Numbered from the stretch's first letter, positions 34,704-44,755 are shown. The stretch is 64,000 nt of DNA from Nitrosomonadales bacterium (GCA_016235045.1 JACRME010000019.1:48688-112687); one strand, 5' to 3'. A program made the numbers and translations. Notes: generated from the sequence alone by a model not told the origin.

Positions 34704-35612
34704 TCAAATGGTTGTTGAGGATACCGGCTTCAGGTGGATCTCAATATTCATGGAGGTTTCTGGCGTTATCCATTTTTTGGAAAGTTTTTCCGCAATACTC
34801 CAATTCAACTTTGGTACCAGCCACACAAGCTTCCGCGGAATCCTGAAATGATATTGTGCGTGAGCTGTAATCGCTTGCTCGACAATGCCTGGAGGCGAAT
34901 CGAATACCGTTTTCACAACCTGCATATCTGTACGCCGCGCGAGTATATCGAAGGCCCGCATATCCCAATGTATCAAATGTCTAGGCAAGTCAGTACCCAT
35001 CCAATCGCCTTTTACAAATCGAAATGCCCAGGAGCCCGCATTGGGAACGCGAATAATGACGACGGACTTAGATGAAATAATTTTTCTGATGCTCTTAAGG
35101 GCCAAAAGCGGTTGCGGTATATGTTCAAGCACATGAGACAAAAACACTAATGAAAAAGGCTCTCCGCTATAGGATTCGGCAAACTCGTCAAGATGTCCCT
35201 GAAATACATTGCAGCCTTGATCGCGAAGCATGTTTGCCGCAGCCTCAGAGGGCTCCACCCCGATTGCCTCTTTGCACATCCGCTGTGCCAGGGAAAGAAA
35301 ACGCCCACTACCAGGGCCGATCTCAAGAACCCGTGCCCCCGGATCAAGCTGAATTCCATCATACTGCCCGGTTCGTCGAGCATCTTCCAGCAACCGGTCG
35401 AATTCGGCGGCGCTAGCCGGCTGATATGGTTTGTAATCCCGTTGATAGTAGGGCTTCAACTCATCCCACGTGGGCTGTGGATTTGTAAAAGCTAAAGTAC
35501 ATTGCTCACATTTAGATACGCTCCAGGAATGCTCACTCGGCCGTTCTGACCACGTGAATATTGGACGAATCTCTTTACTATCGCAAACAGGACACTGATT
35601 CAGGTTGATCAT
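34704..35612 (-). CDS. Class I SAM-dependent methyltransferase with N-terminal zinc-ribbon-like motif
   Basis: 302 residues. The N-terminus has two CxxC pairs (CPVC, CEQC) as in methyltransferase domains of the Methyltransf_23 type found in O-antigen loci. The SAM site is ARVLEIGPGSGRFLSLA (about residue 93), followed by IGVEPSEAAANML and LVFLSHVLEHIPQPLLALK (about 158). It probably methylates a sugar or the end of the polymer chain. AAAGG precedes the ATG. It lies downstream of the flippase gene on the same strand and next to the IS remnant. Confidence 0.85.
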   Translation of the reverse strand: MINLNQCPVCDSKEIRPIFTWSERPSEHSWSVSKCEQCTLAFTNPQPTWDELKPYYQRDYKPYQPASAAEFDRLLEDARRTGQYDGIQLDPGARVLEIGPGSGRFLSLAQRMCKEAIGVEPSEAAANMLRDQGCNVFQGHLDEFAESYSGEPFSLVFLSHVLEHIPQPLLALKSIRKIISSKSVVIIRVPNAGSWAFRFVKGDWMGTDLPRHLIHWDMRAFDILARRTDMQVVKTVFDSPPGIVEQAITAHAQYHFRIPRKLVWLVPKLNWSIAEKLSKKWITPETSMNIEIHLKPVSSTTI

Positions 35613-35646
35613 TTTATACCTTTCGAATGTTTGAAATTTCAGTATC

Positions 35647-37008
35647 TCAAAATCGCTGGGCTACCATGTTCGTTAAGGCGCCAAACGCAAGACCTGCGGG
35701 TAACGCAGGAAGCACAAGTATTTCTCTCCTCAAATTAAAAAACCCGTACTTGACCATAAAATAGGCTGTCACCGGCAGGGCCAGCAAAGGAGTTAGTGCG
35801 ATAACCCAAATGGCGCCATCTAATCCGTAAGCCTTGTAAACCGGGGCAATCACACTGAAGGTAACTAGCAATTGCAATATTTGTACTGGCATCAGCAACC
35901 TTGGCTTGCCGAAAGCGATGTAAACTTGCTCGGAAAGAATATATCTGATAGCAAACATTGAAACAGCCAATATCTCAAGCATATGACCTGCGCTTTCATA
36001 TCGATGATCGTATAGCACATCAGTTATCAGATGCCCCGCATAAAACAAAATCCCGCATAAGAAAAGCACAGCCAGATCGATTGGCAATCTGATCTTGTAA
36101 TAGACCAAACTCAATTCTTCGCGCCGTTCGCGGACTACTTTGCTGAGCACCGGCAAAGCAGCGTTTGTTGTCAGCTTTGACATCACCTCCTGCAGTGCGC
36201 CAGTAATGAACAGGGCGATCGTATATACCCCAAGCACGTCTGCATTTACCAAATTCGCCAATACCAGTCGGTCTCCACTGCTGACCAAGTACCCCAAAAT
36301 AGTAGTCAGCAGCATCCATTTTCCAAAAGTGAACAATTCTGAAAATATCGCTCTGTCCCACATTAGCCGGTTAGTTAGCCCCTTAATGAACCAGTGACTT
36401 AATAAAGTCCTGGTGCATGAAGACAAAATCGTGCCTGCCACCAATGCCCAAATCGATTTGTCGATTACCGCCCAAACGATCATTCCAGCAAGACCGATAA
36501 CTTGGGAAATCAGTTCCAGTATTGTCAACCGCCCCATCCGCATCGCCCTGTTGGCAGATGCCAAATTGGTCGATTCAAATCCCGAAATCAGCGCCGTGAG
36601 TGACAAGACCGCGAGGACACCCGGTAACACCGGGTTATGGTACGCACTGCTTTCACCAACAAAACCAAACGAATTGGCCAAAAAGAGACCCGCGGCCAGA
36701 CAGATTGCCAGCAGGAATATGACGAGTCCACGTATGATCTGGAAGGTCCACGCCGTATTCAAAAATGATGGTTCATCACCCTTTTGGCTTTGAATGATGT
36801 TGTGGTGAATGCCGAAATACGAACACAGTTGCAATCCAACAATCAGAATATTTGCAATTGCCATGACGCCAAACATCTCCGGAACCAGGAGGCGCGTCAT
36901 GATCAGGTTTCCGCCCAACCGGATGACTTGGGAGGCAAAGTGTCCGCTAAGTATCCAGGTGCTCGCTCGGATAATGGACTCGCGCAGGGATATATGCGCC
37001 GTGCTCAT
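35647..37008 (-). CDS. Oligosaccharide flippase (Wzx-like, MOP superfamily)
   Basis: 453 residues, with about twelve hydrophobic segments spread over the whole length. The N-terminus (LRESIIRASTWILSGHFASQVIRLGG and NLIMTRLLVPEMFGVMAIA, given in two parts) is typical of polysaccharide transporters of the MOP superfamily. It would move the undecaprenyl-diphosphate-linked repeat unit across the inner membrane. It is upstream of the methyltransferase gene and divergent from the Wzy-like gene; the 290-bp gap between them probably holds both promoters but shows no clear -35/-10 pair. Confidence 0.9.
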   Translation of the reverse strand: MSTAHISLRESIIRASTWILSGHFASQVIRLGGNLIMTRLLVPEMFGVMAIANILIVGLQLCSYFGIHHNIIQSQKGDEPSFLNTAWTFQIIRGLVIFLLAICLAAGLFLANSFGFVGESSAYHNPVLPGVLAVLSLTALISGFESTNLASANRAMRMGRLTILELISQVIGLAGMIVWAVIDKSIWALVAGTILSSCTRTLLSHWFIKGLTNRLMWDRAIFSELFTFGKWMLLTTILGYLVSSGDRLVLANLVNADVLGVYTIALFITGALQEVMSKLTTNAALPVLSKVVRERREELSLVYYKIRLPIDLAVLFLCGILFYAGHLITDVLYDHRYESAGHMLEILAVSMFAIRYILSEQVYIAFGKPRLLMPVQILQLLVTFSVIAPVYKAYGLDGAIWVIALTPLLALPVTAYFMVKYGFFNLRREILVLPALPAGLAFGALTNMVAQRF

Positions 37009-37298
37009 ATTGCTTTTGGCTCAACAAGATATTCTGATCGGGAATCGGTGCTATTCAATATATGGCGCATGTTTTAATGTTGAGCGGATACGTTCCGATT
37101 AAATTCAATAAATTGGCGCGCTCATGCAGGCTCCCCAGGAGAATGAGGAATTGCAAAAAATGCCACGCGGCTCCTGATGCAACTGTCCTGCCGGGCAACG
37201 GATCATCCGCCGCAGGCAATACGAGTAATACAGCATTCATGCTAAGTTAGAGTTAATATGCTCCGATTCATTCGTCATCATATTGCTGCAATACCGAC

Positions 37299-38837
37299 AT
37301 GCCAGAACATCTCCGATCACTAGTCTACATTCTCATTCTGGCTTCGCTTTTCTTTGCATTTTCGCAACGATTCGCATGCGTTATTTCAAACAAGAGTGAC
37401 TTTGCTCGCAGGCGAAATCTTTGGTTTGGTTTAACACTCGCCGCTTTTCTTGCACACAGTTTCTGGATATACGTAGTTGTAACCATCCCGCTACTTCTGT
37501 TCTCGAACCGCCATGAACCCAACCCGCCCGCACTTTTTTTCTCCGTTCTGCTGGTTCTGCCAATGGCAATTGTTCAGATTCCCGGCATGGGATTGATCAA
37601 CTATATTTTTGATCTTTCGCATGCCAGATTACTGTCACTATTCATTCTGCTTCCCGCTTTTTTTTCGCTTCTGACGCGCAGCGACACAGCCAGATTTGGT
37701 CGCTCCGGCTCAGACAAAGCGCTTGCCGCCTATTTATTGCTGATGGTTGTGCTCTTTTTTCGAGAAGCCAACCTGACGAGCACGATGCGTCAAATCTTTT
37801 ACATATTCATTGATGTCTTTCTGCCCTATTTCGTCGTCAGCCGCTCACTAAGGAGCATGCAGGACTTTCGCGATGCCCTTCTCAGCCTCGTGTTGGCAAT
37901 CATGGTGCTTGCTCCACTTGCTGTTTTCGAGTCCTATAAAAGCTGGCTTCTTTACTCATCGTTGACCGAAGTGCTTGGCGTTGAGGAAGGAATGACAAAG
38001 TACCTCGCTCGCGATGGTTTACTCAGAGTCATCGTCACGGCGGGCCAACCCATTGTGCTTGGATACCTTATGGCCGTAGGTATGGGCTTGTATCTGTTCC
38101 TGCAACATTCCATCAAGCAAAATGGCGTCCGCCGACTTGGTTTTGCGCTGCTGACTGCGGGCCTGATCGCGCCGGTGTCGCGCGGCCCCTGGATAGGTGC
38201 TGCGATAATGTTCATTGTCTTCATTGCGACAGGCCCTTTCGCCCTGCGCCGCCTCGCGAGTCTGGCGCTGGCAGCAATGATCGCTTTGCCGTTGGTTGCA
38301 ATGCTCCCGGGAGGTGAGAGGGTGATCAATTTATTGCCTTTCATCGGCACGACTGAGAAGGGGGGCATCGACTACCGCGAGCAGTTGATCACTAACTCCT
38401 TGATCGTCATCCAGCGTAACCCCTGGTTTGGCTCTGACGATTTTCTCAATACTCCAGAGATGGAAGCCATGCGGCAAGGCGAAGGTATCATCGACATTGT
38501 CAATCACTATATTGGGATAACACTAAAAACCGGGGTCGTAGGCCTCGGGCTGTTTGTTGCCTTCTTTGGAATCACGCTCTTGGGCATATACCGGGCAATG
38601 CGTTCAATACCAGACAGAACCAGCGAAGAACGTCTGCTTGGGAGAGTCTTGCTGGCTACCCTGCTCGCCATCCTGACAATAATTTTTACGGTGAGCAGCA
38701 TTGCGTACATTCCTATTGTGTACTGGTGCGTCGCGGGAATCGGGGTCGCTTATGCACAGATGATGCGAAAACGCGCGAACGACCTGCCTTCAAGCAACCC
38801 GCAATTCAAAACCGGCGATCCACTACAGTATCCATAA
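37299..38837 (+). CDS. O-antigen ligase/polymerase family (Wzy-like) membrane protein
   Basis: 512 residues, strongly hydrophobic, with about 10-12 membrane segments. APVSRGPWIGAAIMFIVFIA (about 290-310) is the loop region with conserved RGPW, typical of the Wzy_C/O-antigen ligase domain in exosortase loci. A larger polar loop (about 340-400) includes YREQLI and the WFGSDDF segment, followed by HNxY-like HYIGITLKTGVVGLG. It would polymerise repeat units at the periplasmic side of the inner membrane. It is the only plus-strand gene within the surrounding minus-strand exopolysaccharide genes and converges on epsG. Confidence 0.85.
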   Translation: MPEHLRSLVYILILASLFFAFSQRFACVISNKSDFARRRNLWFGLTLAAFLAHSFWIYVVVTIPLLLFSNRHEPNPPALFFSVLLVLPMAIVQIPGMGLINYIFDLSHARLLSLFILLPAFFSLLTRSDTARFGRSGSDKALAAYLLLMVVLFFREANLTSTMRQIFYIFIDVFLPYFVVSRSLRSMQDFRDALLSLVLAIMVLAPLAVFESYKSWLLYSSLTEVLGVEEGMTKYLARDGLLRVIVTAGQPIVLGYLMAVGMGLYLFLQHSIKQNGVRRLGFALLTAGLIAPVSRGPWIGAAIMFIVFIATGPFALRRLASLALAAMIALPLVAMLPGGERVINLLPFIGTTEKGGIDYREQLITNSLIVIQRNPWFGSDDFLNTPEMEAMRQGEGIIDIVNHYIGITLKTGVVGLGLFVAFFGITLLGIYRAMRSIPDRTSEERLLGRVLLATLLAILTIIFTVSSIAYIPIVYWCVAGIGVAYAQMMRKRANDLPSSNPQFKTGDPLQYP

Positions 38838-38894
38838 TATTCCCCATCGCGAAAAATGTTTCACGGGGTGAGAATTCCCGATTCATCCGACCTG

Positions 38895-39734
38895 CTAATC
38901 GTAGTAATACGACCTCACTTCACTTTCAGCCTTGTTGAGAACAGTCCCAATCAGGCTGGCTTTCGGAATCAGGCGGATGGAGTCTTCAATTTCCTGCCTG
39001 GTCGACATCCCGTTGGCAACAACCATAAGCACACAATCGATCTGCGGCAATAGCGCAATCGCATCGTCGGCTACAAGCACAGGCGGAAGATCGAAAATGA
39101 CAATGCGCGATTTATAGCGCTCTCGCAGATCCTTGACCAAGTCCACGATCTTTCTGGAAGAAAGGGTTTCCGCCGAATTCTTCACTGGGCTCTTGGTCGG
39201 CAGCACCACCAGCCTCGGCATATCCGGGTTGACCAGCACGTCGCGCAATTCCGCAGTCCCTTCCAGAAAATCGTTCAACGATATTTCCATGGGAATCCCC
39301 AGGTACGCACCCACTCTCGGGCGACGCAGGTCAAAATCCACCAACATGGCTGTCCTGTTTGTTTGCTGGGCAATGCTCATGGCCAGATTGATCGCCACCA
39401 CTGTCTTTCCAGCTTCTTTTGTGGGCGACGTAATAGCCAGGGTACGCCAGCCATTCTCTTCCATCTTTTGCAGAACATGCGTCCGCAGGAGATCGAAACT
39501 CATGCTTTGGGGAGCGTTCTTGTCAAATGCAACAATGCGGTTTTGTACCCAATGTTCCATCCGCGGCTTGACGACACGCGTGTACTCGTAGCGGATATCC
39601 CCCAACTCCTCATGGGATCGGGGCGTGTGAGAGTTCAGCATAACACCCCGGTTCACCGGACGCGGCTGCGACCTTCCGGCCTCACCAGATTGTTGCGCTT
39701 TAACTTTCTCGATGGCCTGCTTGATCCGTTCCAT
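38895..39734 (-). CDS. epsG: Chain-length-associated tyrosine kinase (EpsG/CpsD-like)
   Basis: 279 residues. The BY-kinase Walker A reads AITSPTKEAGKTVVAINLA (about residue 104); Walker A' is MLVDFDLRRP (about 135) and Walker B is RIVIFDLPPVLVADD (about 215). The tail ends in Tyr-Tyr-Tyr-Asp, a tyrosine cluster of the kind autophosphorylated in these enzymes. It works with a Wzz-type partner, here the next gene upstream, to control chain length. AGGTGA precedes the ATG. Usual Walker A is GxGKT; EAGKT is a variant found in the same group. Last gene of the minus-strand secretion core. Confidence 0.87.
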   Translation of the reverse strand: MERIKQAIEKVKAQQSGEAGRSQPRPVNRGVMLNSHTPRSHEELGDIRYEYTRVVKPRMEHWVQNRIVAFDKNAPQSMSFDLLRTHVLQKMEENGWRTLAITSPTKEAGKTVVAINLAMSIAQQTNRTAMLVDFDLRRPRVGAYLGIPMEISLNDFLEGTAELRDVLVNPDMPRLVVLPTKSPVKNSAETLSSRKIVDLVKDLRERYKSRIVIFDLPPVLVADDAIALLPQIDCVLMVVANGMSTRQEIEDSIRLIPKASLIGTVLNKAESEVRSYYYD

Positions 39735-39808
39735 TCATTTCACCTATGCCGATCTGTCCTGTGAATTAGTAATTGCATGCCCGATGGATGCACATTCCGT
39801 GTGCGCCG

Positions 39809-41296
39809 CTATGGTTTCCAACGCGACCATAACGCAGCGACGATCTCCCGCATGCCCAGATTGCTTCCGAGCACCTTTTCCCCTTCGATATGAAGATAGG
39901 GGATGATCACCAATGGACGGGAACCCAGCACATGGGTGAGCGCTTCTGCACCACGTATGCGCTTGTCGATCGACTCCAGCAGCATGACGACCCCGATCGC
40001 CGAAGCCAGGGCCAGGAAAAAGCCCAGCGCCAGAATTTTCTTGCGGTTGGGCTTGAAGGGCTTTTCCGGCAGTATGGGCGGTTCCAGCAACGAGAATCGC
40101 TCCGACTTGTTTTCGCTCTCCAGATTTTGCGCAATCTGCGCATTCATTTTCTTGTTGCGCAGTTCGTCGAATTTTCTCTGGGCGCTGTCGCGGTCGCGAA
40201 TCAGTATCTCCAGGCCCTGGGCCACCTTGGGCGTCATCTCCATTGCATGCTCATTTTGGACAATTTTTGCCTGCAGCATGTTTTTCTGCTGCAAGAGCGA
40301 TTCCAGTCTTGCATTTACCGCATCGACTTTTGCCTGTATCTTGAATACGGCCAGGTTGGTGACGTTGGCGGCAGCATTCCTGGAATCAACAGTACTGGCG
40401 CCCAGTTCCAACGCTTCGATTTTTCGCTTGAGCGCCCTCAAATCCGGATGGGATTCCGTGTAGATAGCCGAGAGCTTGGTGAATTCCGCCTTCAGTGCCG
40501 GCAATGTCTCGGATGGATCATCGCTCATGCCATGCCTGGCAGCAGCAAGTTCCGCTTCCAGCGAGCGCAGTTCCTCGTTGCCGCTCCTGATGTCCGGCTC
40601 GACGGAATACAAATCGTTCTCGGCGCGCGACATCATGGTCGTGCGCAGGCCCAGTTGCTCCGGCAGGTTTGCGCTGTTTTGCCTCTTGTATGCACCGATT
40701 TTCTCCTCCAGCCTGTCCACCTCGGCCTTGAGCTTGTCCGACTCCTGGCTGAAAAAAGCCGTGGTCTCGGTAGCACCTTCCGTCCGCAATTTGACGTTCC
40801 AATCCAGGAACAGGGTGACCAGGTCATTGGTTACCTGAAGCGCAACCTCGGGGTGCCGGTCTTCGAAAGAAATGGTGAAGGCAATTGTCGGCGCCCCTTG
40901 CTGGCTGGTGCCCGCATCGGAAGCACTGAATGACTCGACTGCAACCCGGCTCCGCATGGTGTCGATCAACTCGGTAGTCGTCCGCGACCCCTCATTCTCC
41001 TTGAACAGGGTGTATTTGTTGATGATCTGCAACAGGCCATCGCGGGTCATGACGCGCTGCTTGATGATATTGATCCGTTCATCAAGGTCGTTCCTCATTG
41101 CTCTTGGCACCACTCCCTCGAGCACCGGCGGCGTCTCCACCATGATGGTTCCGGTGGCGCGATAGGACGGGGGAAGGGTGAATGCGACTACAACCGAGAT
41201 CAGGAATCCCGCCACAAATATACCGACCAGGTAGGGCGACCGGCGGCGCATGATCGACAAGTAATCGGAAAGTGTCAGTTCGTATTCGGTAGCCAT
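39809..41296 (-). CDS. epsF: Wzz-type polysaccharide chain length determinant (EpsF-like)
   Basis: 495 residues. The Wzz domain is at the N-terminus (LTLSDYLSIMRRRSPYLV), with membrane segment one at about 23-42 and the second at about 420-440 (ILALGFFLALASAIGVVML), followed by an 'ExxDxRIRG' stretch. Between them lies a long periplasmic region rich in coiled coil (about 165-385). PPILPEKPFKPNRKK before the second membrane segment is the usual proline-rich motif. It sets polymer length together with EpsG, just downstream. It lies 19 bases after the outer-membrane-barrel gene. Confidence 0.88.
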   Translation of the reverse strand: MATEYELTLSDYLSIMRRRSPYLVGIFVAGFLISVVVAFTLPPSYRATGTIMVETPPVLEGVVPRAMRNDLDERINIIKQRVMTRDGLLQIINKYTLFKENEGSRTTTELIDTMRSRVAVESFSASDAGTSQQGAPTIAFTISFEDRHPEVALQVTNDLVTLFLDWNVKLRTEGATETTAFFSQESDKLKAEVDRLEEKIGAYKRQNSANLPEQLGLRTTMMSRAENDLYSVEPDIRSGNEELRSLEAELAAARHGMSDDPSETLPALKAEFTKLSAIYTESHPDLRALKRKIEALELGASTVDSRNAAANVTNLAVFKIQAKVDAVNARLESLLQQKNMLQAKIVQNEHAMEMTPKVAQGLEILIRDRDSAQRKFDELRNKKMNAQIAQNLESENKSERFSLLEPPILPEKPFKPNRKKILALGFFLALASAIGVVMLLESIDKRIRGAEALTHVLGSRPLVIIPYLHIEGEKVLGSNLGMREIVAALWSRWKP

Positions 41297-41314
41297 ATGT
41301 GCAATATATCAGGT

Positions 41315-42421
41315 TCAGAAATCGGAATAGTCGTAGGCGATGGAAAATCCAAGCAGGTTCGATGAAGCGCCCGCGACCCCGCCCCCCCGGTTAGTCCGGT
41401 GCCGATAGTAAGTTCGTGTTCTCCAGAATGGGGTAAGACTGTGATCAAGCCAGACACCCGATGAGGTGCTGACAATATCGCCACCCATTGTAGTGGAAAG
41501 ATTTCTCTGCCGTTCCAGATCGATACCGGCGTTGCTGTATTCGCTCAGGGCATAGTGCCAGCCTGCCGTCGCTTGGTCGGTTTTGATAAAGCCGCCGAGA
41601 CCGCTGGGGGCAACCCTGCGGCCTGCATTCAATGTCATTTGCGCTCGCTGTCCGGCGTAATGCATCTCGACCGAACCTTCCCTTTCCGCATCCCCCCCGC
41701 CGACCCTGGCCTCACCAACTTCCAGACTCCAATCGATATATTCGAATTTCCAGTTCATGCCTAAAGTGGCATTCCTCAGGCTGCTGGAAGGGCCGCCATC
41801 GGCAGGCAGGTATTTGTTTCCCGACACCCTGAAAAACGATGTGGTCTGTTCGCTCAAAACATAATTGATCCGCACGCCGCCAGAACGCGTGGAATAATCG
41901 GTATAGGGGCCGCGGTTATAGGAAACCCGTTCATAAGCGGCGTCGATTGAAGATGAGGCGCGTTCACTCAACTCCATGGCCCAGCTTCCGGACGCGGCGC
42001 GGGAAGTGCGGGTGCTGGATGCGGGAACTCCCGTTGCATCGACACCGCCTGCATCGCGTGTTGCCAGCTCGGCATACCTTGTGCCGATTCTGAATTCACC
42101 GGCCCCGGTCTGGCGCATCCAGTTAAGGAATACGCTGGGGCTGTCGCGATCCGGGTTCAATGTCTTGTTTGAGGAACGCGCCACCTGAAGCGCAAGCCCT
42201 GTCGATATCTCGCTCTCCCCGACTCTTCCGGTAAGCCTGTAACCCGGTTCGAACACAGCCAACCACACTCCTCCCGAATGTGCAGCCAACATTGCCGGAT
42301 TTGTCTCATATTCCGTCGTGACGCGAGATGAAACGGCTTGCTGCCAGGATTCAGCCCAACCCTGCCCGGCGCAGAGCAGAAGCACTGCGAGCAAGAGAGT
42401 TACATTGGCAATTCGGCGCAT
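41315..42421 (-). CDS. Outer-membrane beta-barrel protein of the eps locus
   Basis: 368 residues from ATG 42421. A signal peptide ends near GQGWA (about residue 24). The rest alternates polar and hydrophobic residues in many short strands (FRIGTRYAELATRD, GSVEMHYAGQRAQMTLNAG, SNLLGFSIAYDYSDF) and ends in phenylalanine, the mark of outer-membrane barrels. Exosortase loci regularly encode such a barrel next to the export gene; it may be the outer-membrane channel or a scaffold for export. It lies between epsE and epsF. No enzymatic motif is seen. Confidence 0.75.
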   Translation of the reverse strand: MRRIANVTLLLAVLLLCAGQGWAESWQQAVSSRVTTEYETNPAMLAAHSGGVWLAVFEPGYRLTGRVGESEISTGLALQVARSSNKTLNPDRDSPSVFLNWMRQTGAGEFRIGTRYAELATRDAGGVDATGVPASSTRTSRAASGSWAMELSERASSSIDAAYERVSYNRGPYTDYSTRSGGVRINYVLSEQTTSFFRVSGNKYLPADGGPSSSLRNATLGMNWKFEYIDWSLEVGEARVGGGDAEREGSVEMHYAGQRAQMTLNAGRRVAPSGLGGFIKTDQATAGWHYALSEYSNAGIDLERQRNLSTTMGGDIVSTSSGVWLDHSLTPFWRTRTYYRHRTNRGGGVAGASSNLLGFSIAYDYSDF

Positions 42422-42481
42422 GCTCAACTGGTGTCCCGTTTCATGTAACGATTTCGATCAATAAGAAAGCCACCGGCCGAC

Positions 42482-43045
42482 TCAAGGTACCACGACGGTA
42501 TCGCCCGCCTTGAGCAGAATATTGGTCGACACGTTCTTGCCGGACAGAATGTCTTTATAATTCACCGGCAATATTTCCTGTCCATCCGGTTTGGCGCGAA
42601 TCACCTTGATACTGTTTTCATCCGCAAACCTGTCGAGGCCGCCTACCAGGCTGATGGCTTGCAGCACGGTGATCGGACCATTAATGGTGAGCGAACCGGG
42701 ATGCAGGACTTTGCCCGTCACGTAAGCGCGACTTCCGTCGATACCGACAATAACGACCGTGACGATGGGTTCCGGAAAATATTTCTTCAACTTGACGGTT
42801 ATGTTCTGCTCGACTTCGGGTGTGCTGAGGCCCGCCACCTCGACGCGGCCGATCAGCGGGAACGTGATGCTCCCGTCGGGCAGGACAACCACTTCCCGCT
42901 GCAACGTTTCTTCGCGCCAAACTGAAATCAGCACCCTGTCGCCCTGATGCAACTGGTAGATTTCCGGCTTGTCAGCCGCGACAGCCATCCCGGAATTCAC
43001 GTCTGCCCACAGCAAACAGAACGCGCAAAACAATATCCTGAGCAT
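42482..43045 (-). CDS. epsE: Polysaccharide export protein (Wza/EpsE-like)
   Basis: 187 residues from ATG 43045, chosen for AAGGAG eight bases upstream; the longer frame from 43066 has none. A signal peptide is followed by the polysaccharide biosynthesis/export domain: YQLHQGDRVLISVWREETLQ (about 32), VLPDGSITFPLIGRVEVAG (about 55), then one SLBB-type region with AYVTGKVLHPGSLTINGPIT (about 105) and a closing LLKAGDTVVVP. It is shorter than Wza (about 380) and has no visible lipobox, as is usual for EpsE of exosortase loci. It forms part of the export path across the outer membrane with the adjacent barrel protein. Confidence 0.88.
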   Translation of the reverse strand: MLRILFCAFCLLWADVNSGMAVAADKPEIYQLHQGDRVLISVWREETLQREVVVLPDGSITFPLIGRVEVAGLSTPEVEQNITVKLKKYFPEPIVTVVIVGIDGSRAYVTGKVLHPGSLTINGPITVLQAISLVGGLDRFADENSIKVIRAKPDGQEILPVNYKDILSGKNVSTNILLKAGDTVVVP

Positions 43046-43108
43046 TTTGAAAACTCCTTGTGCCATACAAAATAAATAAAAGATCCCCGCCCATATAACT
43101 GCCCGGCC

Positions 43109-43801
43109 CTACGATCCCATCCGGCCGATCAGCCAGAACCGATCCTCGCTGCGTATTGCCTGCAGCATTGCCGCCACAAATGCCTGTTGAATCCTGAAGG
43201 AACCCGGTTCGTCTCTGGAAATGGAAGAAACGCGAACCAGAAGCCCGTCCGGCACTTTCCCCGTCAATCCATAGCCTATCGCTGTCAGCTTCTGCTCCAG
43301 CCAGCCGCGCGTAAGGGAATCTCCCACCCTGATCCAGTAGGTAATTGGCTCAACCCGTATTCCTTGCGTGGCGATCAGGCGCATCACGGGTATCCGCCCC
43401 ACCGGCGTTTCGACATAAGTCTTGGTCATTTTGCCAACATCAAACCCGCCTGCCGCATAACATATCTCCGGCCTGTGCGCATGCATGTCCGTTTTCTGCG
43501 CGCCACCATAGGCAATGGAGAGCATGATGTAATCGCCTTGCTTGCTGACATAAGTTCGCGTCAGCGTCTGGCTATAAATCTTGTCCAGCCCCTCCTTCGC
43601 TTCGGGATTCACAATGGAGCCCGAACCGGATGCATCCACTTTCCATCCGTCGAATTCGATTGGAACCAGCGAGTCCAGGTCAATTTGGGTTTGCGACTGG
43701 GCGATGACGGCGGGTGTCATTACGATGGTCAGGATGCCGGACAGCACCATGAACATGCCCAAGGCGAGACTGACCAAAAAGGATTTATTCGGCGATTTCA
43801 T
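43109..43801 (-). CDS. epsI: Exosortase-associated protein EpsI
   Basis: 230 residues. A membrane-spanning signal segment lies at about 11-33, and the rest is periplasmic, matching the EpsI domain: LVPIEFDGWKVD (about 45), GDYIMLSIAYGGAQKTDMHA (about 90), HRPEICYAAGGFDV (about 109) with the conserved H-x-P-E-x-C-Y, and PITYWIRVGD. EpsI is found with or fused to exosortases and its exact role is not settled. The ATG overlaps the xrtB stop (ATGA), so the two are translated together. This is the XrtB-type arrangement, in which EpsI is a separate protein. Confidence 0.9.
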   Translation of the reverse strand: MKSPNKSFLVSLALGMFMVLSGILTIVMTPAVIAQSQTQIDLDSLVPIEFDGWKVDASGSGSIVNPEAKEGLDKIYSQTLTRTYVSKQGDYIMLSIAYGGAQKTDMHAHRPEICYAAGGFDVGKMTKTYVETPVGRIPVMRLIATQGIRVEPITYWIRVGDSLTRGWLEQKLTAIGYGLTGKVPDGLLVRVSSISRDEPGSFRIQQAFVAAMLQAIRSEDRFWLIGRMGS

Positions 43802-44718
43802 TTGGCCGGTTGCAAGGATTGATCTCCCCGCGCTCTTACAGAAAGCTGCAGCAATGAATCAATGGCCAGAATCAGCAGCAAGGCACTCAAAAACAGGACC
43901 ATGCCGGCAAATCCATGCAGGAACCCCTGCCCGGCCTCATCGCCGAAATAGTAGGTAATGAGCGTAAGCGTGGCGACCCGTATCACATTGGCCGCGAACG
44001 AGATGGGCACAATCAGAATGGCCAAAGCCACATTCCGGAATACCGATGTGTGTCGAACCACATTCAGGTAAAACAGGCCCAACGATTCCAGGGTCAGCAG
44101 CGTCTGCAATCCCGCGCAGGCATCCGCAACCAATAATTGGTATTGCCCGATCTGCAGGATGACGCCATTGCGCGCGATCGGGTACCCTGCCCAAAACAGG
44201 ATATTTTCGGTTACATAAGACACCGCCATTTTCATCGGCATGGTAAGCACGGCGACGATTGTGCCGGGCAACGGAATCATGAACAACATGAAGAACAAGG
44301 GGAACCACATGACCTTGAGCGCTTTGCCGCCGCGTTTGATCAGCAGGATTGCGGCCAGCATCCAGATAATGGAACTCAGCTCAAACAGCATGATCTGCTG
44401 CGAACGGCCAAGAACGTAGCACCCCAGCGCCACCAGAAAAACCGCCCAACCAACGATAGAAGCCGGACGACTGGTATCGTTTTCCGGCATGTCCGTCCAT
44501 TGGCGATGAATCAGCCAGAGCGCAAGCGCAAGAATAATCGGTCCATGCGCCTGGCCCTCGGTAATCCACAAACCGCCGGACAGGTCGTATAAAGTCGGGG
44601 CGTACAAGACCAGCATCCCAAGCCAGACCGGCCACCATTCCGGCATGGCCGATCTCAGGGTAATCATCCTTGCTGTCGAATTAACCATGGTGAAATATTT
44701 TTGAAACGCTCCGTTCAT
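43798..44718 (-). CDS. xrtB: Exosortase B (XrtB/EpsH)
   Basis: 306 residues, about eight membrane segments. The exosortase catalytic triad is intact: Cys201 in VADACAGLQTL, Arg247 in NVIRVATLTL, and His268 in GFLHGFAGMVLF. It would cleave PEP-CTERM signals and transfer or release the protein at the inner membrane. The neighbours (EpsD upstream, EpsI downstream, EpsE, EpsF and EpsG) are those of the XrtB system first described as methanolan epsH. The start is given as the ATG at 44718; ATG 44688 is an alternative. Confidence 0.92.
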   Translation of the reverse strand: MNGAFQKYFTMVNSTARMITLRSAMPEWWPVWLGMLVLYAPTLYDLSGGLWITEGQAHGPIILALALWLIHRQWTDMPENDTSRPASIVGWAVFLVALGCYVLGRSQQIMLFELSSIIWMLAAILLIKRGGKALKVMWFPLFFMLFMIPLPGTIVAVLTMPMKMAVSYVTENILFWAGYPIARNGVILQIGQYQLLVADACAGLQTLLTLESLGLFYLNVVRHTSVFRNVALAILIVPISFAANVIRVATLTLITYYFGDEAGQGFLHGFAGMVLFLSALLLILAIDSLLQLSVRARGDQSLQPAK

Positions 44719-44755
44719 CCGGTTTCATCTTTGCGCCACTCTTCGACACGCCCCC

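Noticed and set aside
37150..37170. TTGCAAAAAATGCCACG as a minus-strand sigma-54 promoter for the flippase gene
   Set aside because: The distance between the GG and GC elements is two bases too short.
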